Part shown: positions 36,191 through 49,263 of the stretch, one piece after another
Layout of the letters: the number at the start of each line of letters is the position of its first letter
Position numbering within the stretch: the stretch's first letter is position 1
Assembly (NCBI GenBank): GCA_036023115.1
Contig: JAYKKT010000061.1
Span: forward strand, 16,432,501 to 16,496,500
Direction: 5' to 3'
DNA length: 64,000 nucleotides
Source of the DNA: Brasenia schreberi
Taxonomy: Eukaryota > Streptophyta > Magnoliopsida > Nymphaeales > Cabombaceae
The notes under the pieces: generated by a model
Databases searched by the model: none
The model's input: only the letters and a program-made list of their open reading frames with translations
Told to the model about the DNA's origin: nothing
Position numbers and translations under genes: made by a program

Positions 36191-36227
36191 CTGATCGTCA
36201 TGGCTATGACCTCGGGCGATACACATC
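36191..36227 (-). other. Candidate 37-nt non-coding 3' exon of RBM25
   Basis: On the - strand it is bounded by ATGCTTCCAG| and GATCAG|GTGCTG, a good acceptor and donor. The last coding exon also has a donor, CACGAAG|GTATGT, at 36382, ten bases after the stop. The pair suggests the transcript continues through spliced 3' UTR exons. Confidence 0.4.
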
Positions 36228-36390
36228 CTGGAAGCATAATGCAGGAGGTGAATGAATACAACACATTTTAGTTCACTGGTCTATTTCTACCACGTAACAG
36301 TAACATCAGGCAGCAGCTCTCTAACTTGATGAAAGTACCAGGACCGAAACGAAAGGAGAAAGTGAATGAGAATACAACATACCTTCGTGT

Positions 36391-39300
36391 TCATGCCTTT
36401 GGCTTCAATGATAGTCCTGTCTCGACTTTCTTGATCTCAAAAATGAGCATTCTCCACATCTTGAGCACAAACATTTCAGCCTCCTCATCCAGAATAGATT
36501 GCAGCAATTCTAGCATCTGGGAGGCTTTCACATGCTCTTTAGTACTAGATACAATATAATCCACCAATGTCGCTTCTTCCTCTCCAAGAAACTCGGTTAT
36601 TTTCTTTGAAAGCCAAGGCCTCATTCTCTCATGCAGCTCATGCTGTGGAAAAGACCAGCCTTCGTCATTATTTACAAAGAAAGAAGCCACACTTTAGAAA
36701 AAATCTACAAGATCTGAGTTAGATGTCCAAAATCATAACGAAATATGTAAATACAGAAACCCCTATCACATTTGCCAGTTTGGGATTTAAATTGTTGGAA
36801 CAAGAAAGGTTGTTTGCAAAATGTAAATCAAAACACCATGTCCCACACACTCACATCAGGTGTAAATCATCCATGTCTTGAAACAAATTCCCAGGTCAAA
36901 GGAGGTGCCAACAATTTTCATGATAGGTCACAAGGAGTGAAGACAAAACATAATCTTAGAGACATATTGCAAGCCTACCAAACAGAAAACCCATCTAGAT
37001 AGAAGTACAAAGGAGTCATCCCATAACAATGTCACTTTCGTTTCATCTTCTTCGTCCTTCCAATGAATTTCCATGTTCCTATGAATTTTCTTTACGTCTT
37101 TTTTTATCATATTGTCAGTTGTAGAGATCCCTCCCATTCGAGGTAGCAAACTTTATTAGATGCTTATCATAAAACAGAGGGTAATTCTCACCTTATCATA
37201 TATTGCCCAATTAATGTTGTAAGAGAACAGTTCCTCCTTTGTCTTTGGAATCATATCGATCAACTGTTTAGCATCCAAAAGCTTCTTATTTTCTGTGGTC
37301 TTCTTATCAATGACACGGTTACGATCTTTGTCATGACCTTTGTCACGTGTTCTCTCCTTGATTTCATCATCAAGGTGTTCCTTTTCTCTCTGGCCAGATC
37401 TATCGCTTGCTCGCCTACTTCTTTCTTTTTCCGGTTGTGACTTTTCTTCCTTGGCGTTGTTACCTGAAATGCGCTTTGCAAACTCGGCAGCTGCAGCCAA
37501 ATTTGCAGATGGACCAGAAGCTGCAGGTTGGACTGCCTGCAATTCCTCTGTGGAGTAGTCAATTGGTACCAAAGGCCTCATCTTCTTCTCCTTCTCACCA
37601 TCCTCATCATCTTCAGCCTGAAATACTGATGACACAGCTGCACGTTTTGAGCCTACAAGCCCAAAGCCCAGCTTCCAAGTAGGTACATTACTGGTTTGCT
37701 GCATATCTGATGCAATAATTGATGCAACATTCGGCTCATCAATTGACATGACACTGTCACTTCTTGAATCTAGTATTTACCAAACAGAGAAAGAAACTGA
37801 TTAACACTTGTGCAATATAATGGAGTTGCAAAAACACAAACCAACTCAAATATTAAAATGTGTGCAAGTAAACTGGTGGAAGTCTTGTATGAGCTTTTGC
37901 TTTTAGAGTCATACCACCATTATGGACATCTCCATGATCGGCTTCATAACTCTCATCTCTGTCTCTGCCTTCTTCAATAGATTTCATGAACTTCGCATTC
38001 CCATTTGGTAACTCACTGGACGAAATTCTATGCTCATCCTTTTTCTTCTGGTCTTCAATAGCCCTCCTATTAGCCTCAGCTACTTCCTCTTCTTCTCTTG
38101 ATCTATCCATCATATCATCCTCCTTTTCACGTTGACGTTTTCTTCTCCCCTCCTCATATGTGCTACCCCTGCCCCTTCTTTTCCTCGAGTCATCATCATC
38201 ACTTTCATCTTCTTGCTCCTTTATCTCCCTCCTGCGCTCTCGCTCCCTTTCCTTCTCTCTCTCTTTCTCATGCAACTTTTGGTAGTCTTTCTCCCTCTCT
38301 CTAGATTCCCATTCTTTAACGCGATCCTTGTACAGTCGCTCAGCCTCTCGAAGCTTGTGCTCCCTCTCTCGATCTCTCCTCACTCTCTCTCGATCTCTCT
38401 CTCTCTCATATCTCTCTAGTTCTCTCTCCTCCCGTTTCAAGCCATGTTCATGATCACCTTCTTTGTTCCTTTTATCCTTTCTCCCTCGATCAGATGAGCT
38501 TGTTTCAGGCCTTTCATGGTCAGTGGAATGTTTCTGTTCACTAGTTGTTTCATCATCATTTTGGTCTTCGGCAGCATCTGCACCAAGAACAGTGAAACAC
38601 TTACAACCTTCCTAATGAAATAACAGGTTAATGTCAATCATCATTTGATAGTTACTTTGAAATACATATTATCAAAAGACAAACCACTTTTTATTATGTC
38701 CACATCAGAATCCCAATCTCTTGATTTGGATGGCACTTCAGAATTGGACTTTCCTGAAGCATCAAAAGGAGCACGGATAGATGGAGGAGGAGGAGGTCTA
38801 TTTTTGGCCCTCTCTTCCAGCATGCTTGTAAGTTTCTCCAGCGCATCTCTATCACCCTCTCGGTCTTCTTCTGTCACAATGCCAAATCTCTTAGCAGCAG
38901 CAACATCCGGTTTGTCACTAGAGCCATCCTTCTCTTTTAATTCATCAGCGGCAGTAGGAATAGAAGCTTCCAATGCATCAACACCAGGAGCTGCTTCCTC
39001 TTTCTTAGGATTTTCGGAACTTTCCTCTTTGAATACTCTTTGTCTCTCAATTTTCTTCTCAACATAACGCTCTAGATAGTCCCTTGTTGCTTGACTGACA
39101 TTCAACTGTATTAATAAAATAACAGCAAGATACAAGTCACAAAAACTTCCCCATTTCTGTAAGCATGAAACTCTGGCAGGTTAAATTCTCTTCCCCCGCT
39201 TAGGTCCTTTCTCCTTGGTTCACAGAGCCAAAATGTAGGAGCTCAGAGAGAGAGAGAGACCTTCTTCGCAAAGATAAAAGAAGTAATGCATGAAATCATA

Positions 39301-40025
39301 GGTTGTGGCTCTATTACCATTTGCAAATGGCATCACTTCAGCCTTTAGAAAATTTAAAGACATGCATAATTGTAAATTGGGTGAACAGACGTAAATGAGT
39401 CCACCATAGCTTAGAAAGCTCAAAAGGTGCAAATTTTGGGGTGAGGAAACCGTTACAACTTATTAAGATAGCTAACAAATGCTTATGAGATGCAGGAGTA
39501 TAGGTTGCAGGAACTTTGAGCAGTTCATGTCTAGCCAAAAATGAAAACCTTGCGCAATCTAGGCAGATCAAAAACAAATATGGTTATATGTGTGCTGGTG
39601 TATCACACACATCCTATTGTCATGTGGCATTTGATAAATCATTCCTGGATATGATGATGAATTTGTTACCATGCACACAAGCCCTAGTGGGAGAAGTACT
39701 ATCACCCTCCCTCTGTCTTGTCCATTGAGAGCATGAGGTGATTTGATGCAGACCAGGTGCACAATTTTGTATCAAAAGTATTTTAGTGATGGAAGATTAA
39801 TGTTCCACAGAAAGTCTCACCAATACCGTGATGCCAGTATCAAATTTTAAACAAACATCACTCAGTACAGAATTATAAATGAAGAAAAAGAATTGGAGAT
39901 GAGGCTTTTCATGTTCAATATCAATGCTCAAGCATACCATTTAACTGGTCTATCATCACAGCAAAGTAATACTCTGGTGATAACTAGCATATGCTATGCA
40001 AACAGTGACATAAACCTTCATTACT

Positions 40026-40091
<66 letters not shown>

Positions 40092-42822
40092 ACACACACA
40101 CACACGCTCTTAGCAAGCCATCCCTTAGTTTCTTTGATGTTTTCAAAGATGATGAGAAATTCTTTTGGGTGTTGACTTTACCCACCCACCCCTTTGTTTC
40201 TTTCTTTTTGTTATGTACTGCAAGTAAAACTGTCATAAGCATCTCCATAATGAAGGAAAATTGATAAAAGAATAGGAGACAATTATACGCAACATCAACT
40301 CCTTAGGATCAATTTATCACCTATAGCAAAAAGAACCATGACTGCACAGAAAGGTGTTATGGCAGAGAACATATAGAAACATGGAATACATACCATTAGC
40401 TCTTGCCCGTCAACACTAAGCTTAGAAAGCAAGCGAAGCGCACGAAGGACCCCTTCTGCAGCCTCAAATTCACAAAATCCATAACCCTTAGGTGCACCAG
40501 TTGACGGATCTTGAGCACGTTTCCAACTCTTGACAGGTCCACATAACTGATACAAGGACATAGTAAAAACGATCAATAAAGAAGACAGAGTTGTGCATAA
40601 CATAGGGAAAGAATTCCAAGGTATCTAGAAACCTACTCGTAGCAAGGATAAAAGAAAATCGTTTTCTACAGAGGTAGCAATTTTTCCAACATAAACAGTG
40701 GTTTGTGGCTTCTCTGCCACTGGAACTATTGGAATTACGGGCCTGGCCCCAGGACCAACAATTGGAGAAATCCCGCGGATAGCTAGCATCGGTGGGCGTG
40801 ACAACTGGGGAATCATTCCCATTGCTCCAGGTGGGTACAGTTGGAAGGGAGGCCTCACAGCAGATGCATATGGAGGATAACGAACAATTCCTGCAGAAAC
40901 ACAAACAGTAGCTAGCAAGAATGTCAGTGTACTGGAAATGAACAAGAATAGTAAGATGAACATACAGAAACAGATAATGCATTAGAAAGGTAACAGTGAA
41001 ACCTTTTTAGAATTCCACTTTGTTTTTGGTGCCATTCAGAAAAGCAGAGATATATCAGGTGTAGATCACAATGAAATCTCTTATAATCATAAAGTAGAGA
41101 AATAATAAAAGAAGCCAAGGGAAGTGTGATACTCAAACAAACACATACATAAACTTGACTTACCTTGTTCTTCTCAAACACCACGCCTTACATTGGGATA
41201 TTGGACATTCAAGAGACACGAAGATTCTCACCAAAGGCATTGATGGCACAACTGTAGAATATGAATGATTCTTACCTTTATGCCAATGATCTTTTATATC
41301 ATATTGAATTCAATATATAAAGTATTAAAAGGGGGGAAATGTAAGTAAAACGCATAGAAGCAAATCCAGGTACCTTGAGGCTTGAAATAAAAGGTGCAAT
41401 CAGGATTCTTTAACATGACCAGCTGTAGTGCAAATCAAGAATCCATAAAGGTCAAAGCAACCTTAGATCTATGTGAAATCTACAGAACAAAAGGATACAA
41501 CGGTTTGCACGGAAGGTTCTTCAGTGCAGTAAACCAAGCATCACAAAATTTTAAACATTGTCCACAGCCACGGGTGGAAGTTATTATTAGGCCATTTATT
41601 ACTCTAAACAGAAATTAAAAAATGATAAAATTCAGAAAGTATTCAACAACCACTGAAGGCACATTATATGGAAATTTAAGCATACCAAGATGAGGCAGAC
41701 TCTTTATATGAACTGCAAGATGTATGTGGCCGAACTGTCAGAATACTAACTTATAGGAGACAACACCGAAGCTTCATTGCGCATTTGTTGGTGAACGCAA
41801 CCTTTTACATATAATCACTAAACCACATGATTCATGTCCACCCTAAAGTTTGCAGCAAAAACAACACATGGAACATAGAGAGACAAAAATAGAAGAAACT
41901 TGAACGGTAGCCTAGCATCAAACGTTCATCTTCCCCATGCCTCAAAGTCATTGAGCACCACAAGCTTGGCTGTGATTATGATCCTCAGTATCACGAGAAG
42001 GATCAATAACCAGAGATCAGTATAGTGAACCGAATGAATACGGGACAAAGTTACATAAAAAAGCATCATTTATTTGTTAATTATGCATCACTACATTTGA
42101 TATTCAGAAACAATCCATACCAGAAAACAAACTCTCCCTTGTCACGAAGTTTCCAACAGCTTATCAAAACAAGACCCCACAACAAATTTTCTGACGTTCT
42201 GCAGTACCCATATAGAAAAAAACCATAAACTCGTAGAAAACGGAACCCTAACAACAACCAACTTCCCATCTCCAGCACTGTAACACAATTACCAGAAAAA
42301 GGAACACCGACAAAATTTCAACAAGTTTAGCGACTACCCACCAGCTGGCATCGACGGCACAGGCAAAGGCACCGGTGCTGCAGGGTAGCCGTTCTGCATC
42401 TGAGCGTACGGCTGCAGCATAACGGGGTACCGGACGAGCGGCAACGTGGCCGAAGGAACCACAGGAGAAACGCCAGGAGGCTGGATTGAAGAGCTGGGAA
42501 TTGGTGAGAACTGAGGTGCACCAACCGGTATCGATGGAACCGGCCGGAACGAGGGGAACGAAGGGATTGGGGGTGCCGGAGCGGCCGGAGGAAGGGATCC
42601 CGTGGCCATCGGAGAGGGAGCAGAAGGTATGGAAAAGGAAGGAGAGGAACTCGTGATGGTGGCTGACGAAGAAGAAGAAGGAAGGAGAGGGTTCGATGGG
42701 TCCCTTGGATCTGAGTTGGGCAACGAAGAGGAAACGGGGAGATTTTCCTGTGATGGTTGTTCGAATTTTGGTTCGGCCGTGACTATTTGGCCGGAGGAAG
42801 AAGAAAGGGAAGCGACGGCCAT
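36391..42822 (-). CDS. RBM25: RBM25-type splicing factor (RRM and PWI domains), seven coding exons
   Basis: Exons, in transcript order: 42822-42342, 40890-40637, 40546-40394, 39105-38685, 38577-37915, 37769-37192, 36642-36391. All junctions are GT-AG with compatible phases, giving 2802 nt and 933 residues. Residues 1-218 are Pro/Ser-rich. An RRM spans about 224-300 (RNP2 VYVGKI at 226-231; RNP1 KGYGFCEF at 265-272). Then come an acidic/Lys linker and a long Arg/Glu/Asp-rich coiled region (about 455-600). A PWI fold lies at about 851-925 (HELHERMRPWLSKKITEFLG). The start is ATG in GCCATGG. RBM25 is a nuclear splicing regulator associated with U1 snRNP and exon-junction proteins; the PWI and RE/RD region bind RNA and spliceosomal partners. 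In Arabidopsis the orthologue affects abscisic-acid signalling through splicing of HAB1. Intron 3 carries a long CT tract. No break was found, and the gene looks functional. Confidence 0.93.
40028..40106. repeat. (CT)n(CA)n microsatellite in RBM25 intron 3
   Basis: About 30 CT units are followed by about 9 CA units on the + strand; in the transcript this reads (TG)n(AG)n. The neighbouring 123-codon frame at 39893-40264 is a repeat translation and not a gene. Confidence 0.95.
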
Positions 42823-43140
42823 GGCAGAGGGAGAAAGCGAAGGAGAAATTGGCCCGAGCGTATTTATTTACCCTAGCGAGAGAGAGAGGTCGCGGGTAAA
42901 CATGGCCAGTTCCTGTTTCCCAGAAACAAGAATTGGAACCGAAGCGAGACAGGCCGGTTACAGTTTCGGTTCAGAATTGTTGGTTTTATTTTCGGTTCTT
43001 GATAAGTTCTAAAAAAGAGTACCAGACTCTTTCGAGCCGATTCCAAACTGACGATATCTACTTACAGGTCTTGAAATCCAGCTGACAGTGGTAGTTGGCT
43101 CAGTACCAAGAAGCCAAAAATAGAAAATAGGACTTGGACA
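42823..43140 (-). promoter_or_regulatory. RBM25 5' UTR and presumed promoter
   Basis: On the - strand a TATA-like GGTAAATAAATACG lies near 42875-42862, preceded by a CTCTCTCTCG pyrimidine tract near 42890. Only about 300 bp separate the start codon from the LINE fragment that begins near 43140, so the promoter must be compact or extend into transposon DNA. Confidence 0.4.
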
Positions 43141-45400
43141 AATTTATTTTTGGCACCCTCATTTCACAAAATTTTGAGTGTCATTATTGTACACCTAATT
43201 TGTTGTGCAACTACTTTCCCAAATAAGAGAAAATCATCTGTGAATAGAAAATGTGTTACTTGAGGCACACTCTTCCCAACTTGAGAACCATGCCATTCAT
43301 TCCTTTTTACTGTTTCTTGCATTAGATGAGTAAGCCTCTCCATGCTAAGAATGAGCAAGTATGGGGACATGGGATCACCTTGACTTATCCCATGCGATGG
43401 AGTGAATGGGGCTCTAACTTCATAGCATTCGACATGAGGCTGGTTCAAACTAAAGTAACACATTGCATTGGCATATTGATAAGTTGATTTTGTAGATGAA
43501 TTTCCTGCAAGATTTGTTAGATTAATCTCCACAATGACCCGTCATATGACCTTTACTGAAAAGAGCATCTCATACCCTTCTGTAGTTGAACGACAAATCT
43601 CTTGAGCAACCAAGATGCCCTATATTAGACAGCATGGAGTGAAACTTGATTGGTCTGGTGATACCAATTGAGGGGATAGTGGATTCAATCGACCAACTAT
43701 GGTTTTCATGACACATTTATAAATCATGTTACAAATAGAAATTGGTGAACATTCATTAATTGATTCTGGATTATTGACCTTTAGAATGAGAACAAATAGT
43801 GTACTATTGATGTCTTAAATAGAATCAAGGTGCTAAAACATTTTTTTAATGCATAGTATACACATCGACTTCAACTAGCACCCAAATATGCTAAAAAAAG
43901 GAGAGAAACCATGAGGTACGGGCACTTGAAACTTCCAATATCAAACATTACTTGTTTAATTTCTAGATCAATAGTGTTGCTCACAAATGGGGCCGATTAG
44001 TCAAGTGGGAGAGTAGTGAAGGTGCAACTGGTAGGTGCCAAATAAGTTGCACGCACTTCTTATGCAAATAGACTTTTAAAATGCTCTAACACCATGAACT
44101 ATAATCCAATAGAGTCATCTTCCCACAACCCAACCTCCCCCTTTAGCATCTTAATATGATCATATCTCCATCTAAACAATGTTTTGAGGTTGAAGCATTC
44201 ACATGATCACATAAATGATGGCCTTCGAGAATCTCAAAAACCATGAAGAGTTGCTTAGTCCTCATCCTACCTCTCACGCAAGCTAACGATGGGACCCCAA
44301 CAAGTAAGCTTATTGCTAAATAGATTTTTAGTAAACCGCATTGAGTGATTTAGGAGTCAAACTCATGATATCTAATAGGAGTAGATCTCCCCCTAGTTGT
44401 TCCTCAATCACCCTTATGTTGTTTATGTTTTTTACAAGTGTCCATGATTTGTTTTAGAGAGGGAACACACATAGAGTCGCAACCACAAGTTTCTCTTTTC
44501 GGCCACATTTATCTGTGGATAGATAGGAGTAGAAGTTCAACTGTCCTCTCCATCCATACTTACTCTAATATGACGATATTGATCAGCTTCCTTAATGATC
44601 CTAGGGACAACCAAATTCTTTTTTCATCCTGTACATATCCTACTAGTAAAGCGTTCCATGAACAACCCAGTTTGTGGAGAATTGTCTTAGCACGGTATAT
44701 TGAATTATGGTCTCTAATTGAAGGATAATACCAACTTTATGATTGTGAACAAGTATTGATACTATGCATCTAAATTGAGTATGTCTGTCTACACTTAGGT
44801 TGATCCATGCTAAAATATTGGCTCCGAGATCAGGCATTTTCTGGTTGATAAGCATTGTCTAGTTGAATTGGGCTACGTCAGATCTTCTCTAGACGGTTGC
44901 ATTTCTTTAAAGATAGAAGGCATTGGCGAACTAAGCGTCATGTTAATACATGGAATTTCACCTATGGTTTGCTCCTCCACGTTCGATCAGGTTGACAAGC
45001 ACCACGACTATAGTGTTAACATTCTCTTAAGCTGAAAGTGTAGCAACTAGGATCTCCAAGTTGGGTATCGGAGCTACGACAATCTTGTTATGAGTTCGGA
45101 TGTTTGGCTGCAGTTGGGAGCTGGGAAGAGTACAATGAGAGGAGAGGATGCATAGAATGAGCTAGGAAGAGCAGCTTGGGTGTCCACATCTTCTAATATC
45201 AAATGGCTAAATCAAAAACCAAAGTTAAGGAACGAATGATGAACATTAGCCAACTTTTGTTGCCTAAGTTTCACCTATATTGTTCGACATATGTGGTTAA
45301 TGCCTTCGGGCTTTTTGCGTAAAGATCCATGAAACAAACAAGATATCCGTCAAAGGTTTAGGGGCTAGTTGCTCTTGGGAGATGGTTATTTTAATAGCTT
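43140..45400 (-). pseudogene. LINE (non-LTR retrotransposon) reverse-transcriptase fragment, - strand
   Basis: The - strand translation from about 43830 gives ESINECSPISICNMIYKCVM, then QLVSPDQSSF, GILVAQEI, GISQGDPMSPYLLIL and FTDDFLLFGK (43532-43164). These are the palm motifs of plant L1-type reverse transcriptase (RPISLCN, QxAFVPGR, GxxQGDPxSPxLF, FADD). The last motif has Thr for Ala. The frame is broken by stops, and the C-terminal part (thumb, zinc finger, RNase H) is missing at the RBM25-proximal end. The region 44400-45400 is upstream LINE DNA too decayed to read. Confidence 0.75.
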
Positions 45401-45675
45401 GTTCACGTCGACTAGGACATATTTAAAAATACATCCAATGCAACCTATAAACACCCAAAATTGCTTCCCTTGAATTTAACGCATTAATTTGCATCAACAA
45501 AAGCATAATTAACAAGATAAATAGCAAAAAAAGAAAGAAAATGGCATTTATAGTGAAATCTTATACAGAGGCATTATACATCACGCAAACCCATTTTAAG
45601 GGGATACAAAAACATTGAAGCAATACATAAATGGAGTGATATGCACATTTACTAAATTTACGATGAATGCCGTGG

Positions 45676-46115
45676 ATATACAACCTTTACAATCAAAGAT
45701 GAACCTACAAAACATGTTAAAATGAAGAAGGGATGACCGAATCCTATAGAACAAATAGAGAAGGCTTCGCAACTACAGGACTAAGTATCTCTCTTTCACA
45801 AAAAGAGAAAAATTCATCCAACCATCACATACAAACTATAAAATCTATACAAAAAAATAATCGAACCACTAATAGCAGATTTCTTCCATAAAAGGTGTCA
45901 AAAACATATTGCTAAAGCTGTAAAATTTGTATAAAAGAATTGTTGAGCCATCAAGTTAGCAGATTTACTGTAACAAAAATGCATTGTTACAAAATAGTTG
46001 ATACACAGGTTACCCGTATCCTGGAAAAATCTCTAAAAAAAGGAAAATAGAAGAGAAGAAATAGCCCCACCTCTCTCTGTTGATTGCCTAAACTACTATA
46101 CTCGTCTGGCTGCGA
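45676..46115 (-). repeat. Dispersed repeat R1, copy 3, inverted
   Basis: Its reverse complement follows 4785-5380: GAGAGAGGTGGGGCTA, GCTAACTTGATGGCTCA, CTATTAGTGGTTCGATTAT and GGTTGTATATCC appear in the same order. Only the 3' half of the repeat is present. Confidence 0.65.
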
Positions 46116-46269
46116 ATACTCAACCTCAACCCAAAACTTTAGAGAGAAGAAGTCCTTGAGGGCATAACTAAATTCTTTGAACGCCGGTTGACCTCAACGG
46201 ATGACAAAACTGCCTCTCTAAAGAGATTAGCCTTTACTCAAATTTGTTTAGAAATTCCATGCAATGTAG

Positions 46270-48619
46270 AACCTATATGCAGCATTCCCCTTTTCTTAGG
46301 TAAAGAGATAGCCTACAATCTCTCATTGGAGTGAGAGGCTCGCATTTCTTATTCTGAAACTTGTGGCTAAACGTACCACAAGGATGGAGCCTGCAAGACA
46401 AGAAAGGAGAATGTAATTCCCAAACCAAGTCAACCCCAAATGAATGGCAATCTATCAAAACTTGTAAAGCTTGAAAAAGAAAGAGGTGAAAGAAGCTCTA
46501 GAACCTTCCAACTTTTGAAATCATCCAAGATCTAGTAGGGGAGATGGAACAAGATGACTCTAACACAAAGCTTGTTAAGGCAGCAAAAGCAAGCTTATCA
46601 AGGGGAGATGAATTGTATTAAAACCAATAACGAGGAAAGATCGAAGGTTAGGTCTCAATACACAAGAGTGCACCACAAGATGGATGGAAGTATTGTAGAA
46701 GGAAGTCACAAAGATGCGGCTAATGCTAACATCAAACAAAATTTGGTGTTAACAATAGCAGAATCACAAGCCAATATAGAACAATATCAGTTTTCAAATC
46801 ATGCATTAATGACCATTAACTCATTTTACTAGACACACACCTCGACTCTTCAATTGTCATCACCAAGCTCCACCTCAGGGGAAAAATGGCAAAAATACTC
46901 GATAGATTGGCTTACAGTTGCCCCAATTCAGTGAGGAAAAATCTATTCGAAGAGAGGACTACCCCCTCCCTACTTTGTCTGTTAACTCCAATTGATTGCA
47001 ATAGTAATGCTTCATCGAGTAAGAACACTGTAACTAGGAGGAACGGAGGTCATAACATAAAGGCGTGCATTAAAGAGAAGCAATTTACAAGAGCTAAAGT
47101 GAGTTGACGAGGGGGAAAAGGCAAAAATAATCGATAGATTGGCTGACAGTTGCCCCAATTCACTGAGGAAAAATCTATTCGAAGAGAGGACTACCCTCTC
47201 CCTACTTTGCCTCTTAACTCCAAGAGATTGCAATAGTAATGACTGATCAAGTAAGAACACTGTAACTAAGAGGAACGGAGGCCATAACATAAAGGCGTGC
47301 ATTAAAGAGAAGCAATTTACAAGAGCTAAAGGGGTAATTGATGATGATATAAGGGGATCCTCGGTCAAACTTCTCATTGATTCCTACCAAGCCAGATCGG
47401 CAAGCAATGAAAATGTTTGAGATGGACCATGGGCCTTCGACAAACATTAACTCCAACCCCCACGAAGATCCTAGCAATTAATAAAAGAATACTACGACGA
47501 GGTTGGGCCCGGATTGAATTCAAAGCTTCACTTGCAAAACACAAAGTTGGCATCACCGTTCTCCTTGAAAATAAATTCCCTAAAGAAGCAACAATCGGTT
47601 TTTTGCTAGTTTTGGCAGATATACGATGCAAGGCAACTTTGTCCATTCACCGTTGGCATGAATCATATGCCTTACCAAGAGTAACATCACCACAATTTGT
47701 CTTCTTAACATGTCGGATCAGCACTATACCCTTGAGATATATAACAATAACAACATATTCTACATCTCAAGTATCTACAACCACAATATCTATGTGGCTC
47801 GACGGGCACTATGGACTCCCTACTGCAGTCAAATATTACAGATTCATGACCATTAGTTGGAGATTAGAACTCCACGAGACCCGGAAATTAACGAATTGGT
47901 GGTAAAGGAAACATGTGCACCGAATCTAAATTCGACGACTTCAACACCAACTACAATTTGGTAGAGATTTCAACTTGTGGCCCTACCTTCACTTGGACAA
48001 ATCGGCAAAAAGGAACCCAATGCATAGCCAATAAACTTGATAGAGGCTTGGCCAAACCCTCATGGATGCAAACCTTGACTCGTGGATAAGAGTGCTTCCT
48101 CGGACATTTTCAAATCACAACGGATTATTAATAGCTATCAATAATATCAGTCAGCCTCCTAAATCACCATTTAAGTTCTTCAAGATGTGGACACATATTC
48201 CCTCATGTGAGCAAGTGGTAGCTTGGTCTACTCCTGTGCATGGATCGCATATGTATAAAATAGTTAAAAAGCTAAGGTATGTCAAGGCAAATCTAATTGC
48301 ATGGAATACTACAACCATCGGTGACATCTCGTAAAATGTTAGGGAGTGTCACTCTCAATTGGAAGACATACAACATCTAGCAAATACGGGACACTCCTCA
48401 ACGATGGATCGGGGAAACTCTAATTCGCAATAGGTTGCATGAACTGAGAAACCTTTAAGAGTGCTTATAGAAGCAAAAATGTCACAGCAGATGGCTTTTA
48501 GAAGGTGATCGCACACCTCTTACTATCACTCCCGCTTCAAAAGGAACATCGACAACAATAATATAATAATATTTGGTGTTTGGTACGAGAAGATGGATCA
48601 AAATGTACCACCTTAGAAA
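46270..48619 (+). pseudogene. LINE, 5' part: ORF1 remains and endonuclease C terminus
   Basis: Read in pieces on the + strand: a zinc-knuckle-like remnant near 46340-46440 (GWSLQDKKGECNSQ), ORF1-like sequence at 46554-46832, then an endonuclease tail at about 47950-48330 (FTWTNRQKG, KLDRGLAKPSW, NHNGLLIAI, PFKFFKMWTHIPS, YKIVKKLRYVKANLIAWN). These match the end of the plant L1 APE-type endonuclease and the start of the linker before reverse transcriptase. Many stops and frameshifts occur. The LINE is cut at 48619 by Copia element A and resumes at 55441. Confidence 0.75.
46880..47340 (+). repeat. Tandem duplication of about 232 bp inside the LINE
   Basis: Copy one starts GAAAAATGGCAAAAATACTC at 46881 and copy two GGAAAAGGCAAAAATAATCG at about 47113. 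Both continue through GATAGATTGGCT, GTGAGGAAAAATC or its variant, and AAGGCGTGCATTAAAGAGAA. They differ by a modest number of substitutions. The duplication breaks the reading frame (stop at the joint). Confidence 0.9.
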
Positions 48620-49125
48620 TGAAGGTTTTTTCTTGCCTGATTCTGGCTGATTGCAAGCTTCCGGTTGTCTGTCGTCGAGCTCTTTCAAGTACGCCTGCAG
48701 CAGAAGGAAAATATGATCCTTTTTGTTTTTTAGGTTTCCTCACAGCGGATTTCTTTGAAAAAAATATCAGAAGGAAAATATAATCCTTTTTGTTTTTGAG
48801 GTTTCTTCACACCGGATTTCTTCGGGAAAAAATATGTATGTTTATATTTCAGAATCTATATTTTTCAAATTGATATTTAAATGCATGCACTACTCTGTAT
48901 TTATAGAGCAATGCAAGCTCCTCCCTTTTTCCCGGTTATACCTACTGGGTTTTCCTCTTCAAGAACCTTATCTTGGATCATTACCGTGATTTCCTGTAAT
49001 GGTATGTTTGTTAATATTCTTCTGTTTAATGTGATTTCTCCTTAAACCGAAATCACTGATAACGGCTAGATGGTCAGTCTAGCCGTTACCTATGTTGGGT
49101 TATCGAGAATGGTCACATTCTAACA
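48620..49125 (-). repeat. 3' LTR of Copia A (506 bp) with an internal 67-bp duplication
   Basis: On the + strand it begins TGAAGGTTTTTTC and ends TTCTAACA. A unit beginning CAGAAGGAAAATAT occurs at 48701-48767 and again from 48768, which explains the length difference from the 437-bp partner LTR. TATA box CTATAAATA on the - strand lies near 48906. Confidence 0.85.
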
Positions 49126-49263
49126 TCTCCTACTTGACCATTCGAGCCAAGTATACTGACATACTAGTTTTTCTCCCACTTCTGCAAGGTTTACCTAGTA
49201 ATGTTCTTTCATAATTGTTGTTGCAATCACGACCCGTTGTGTAGTTATTTTCCTACACAACAA

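Noticed and set aside
37260..38419. Several + strand and out-of-frame open frames opposite RBM25
   Set aside because: They overlay the Arg/Glu-rich RBM25 exons in shadow frames; exon phases and domain content clearly select the - strand frame.
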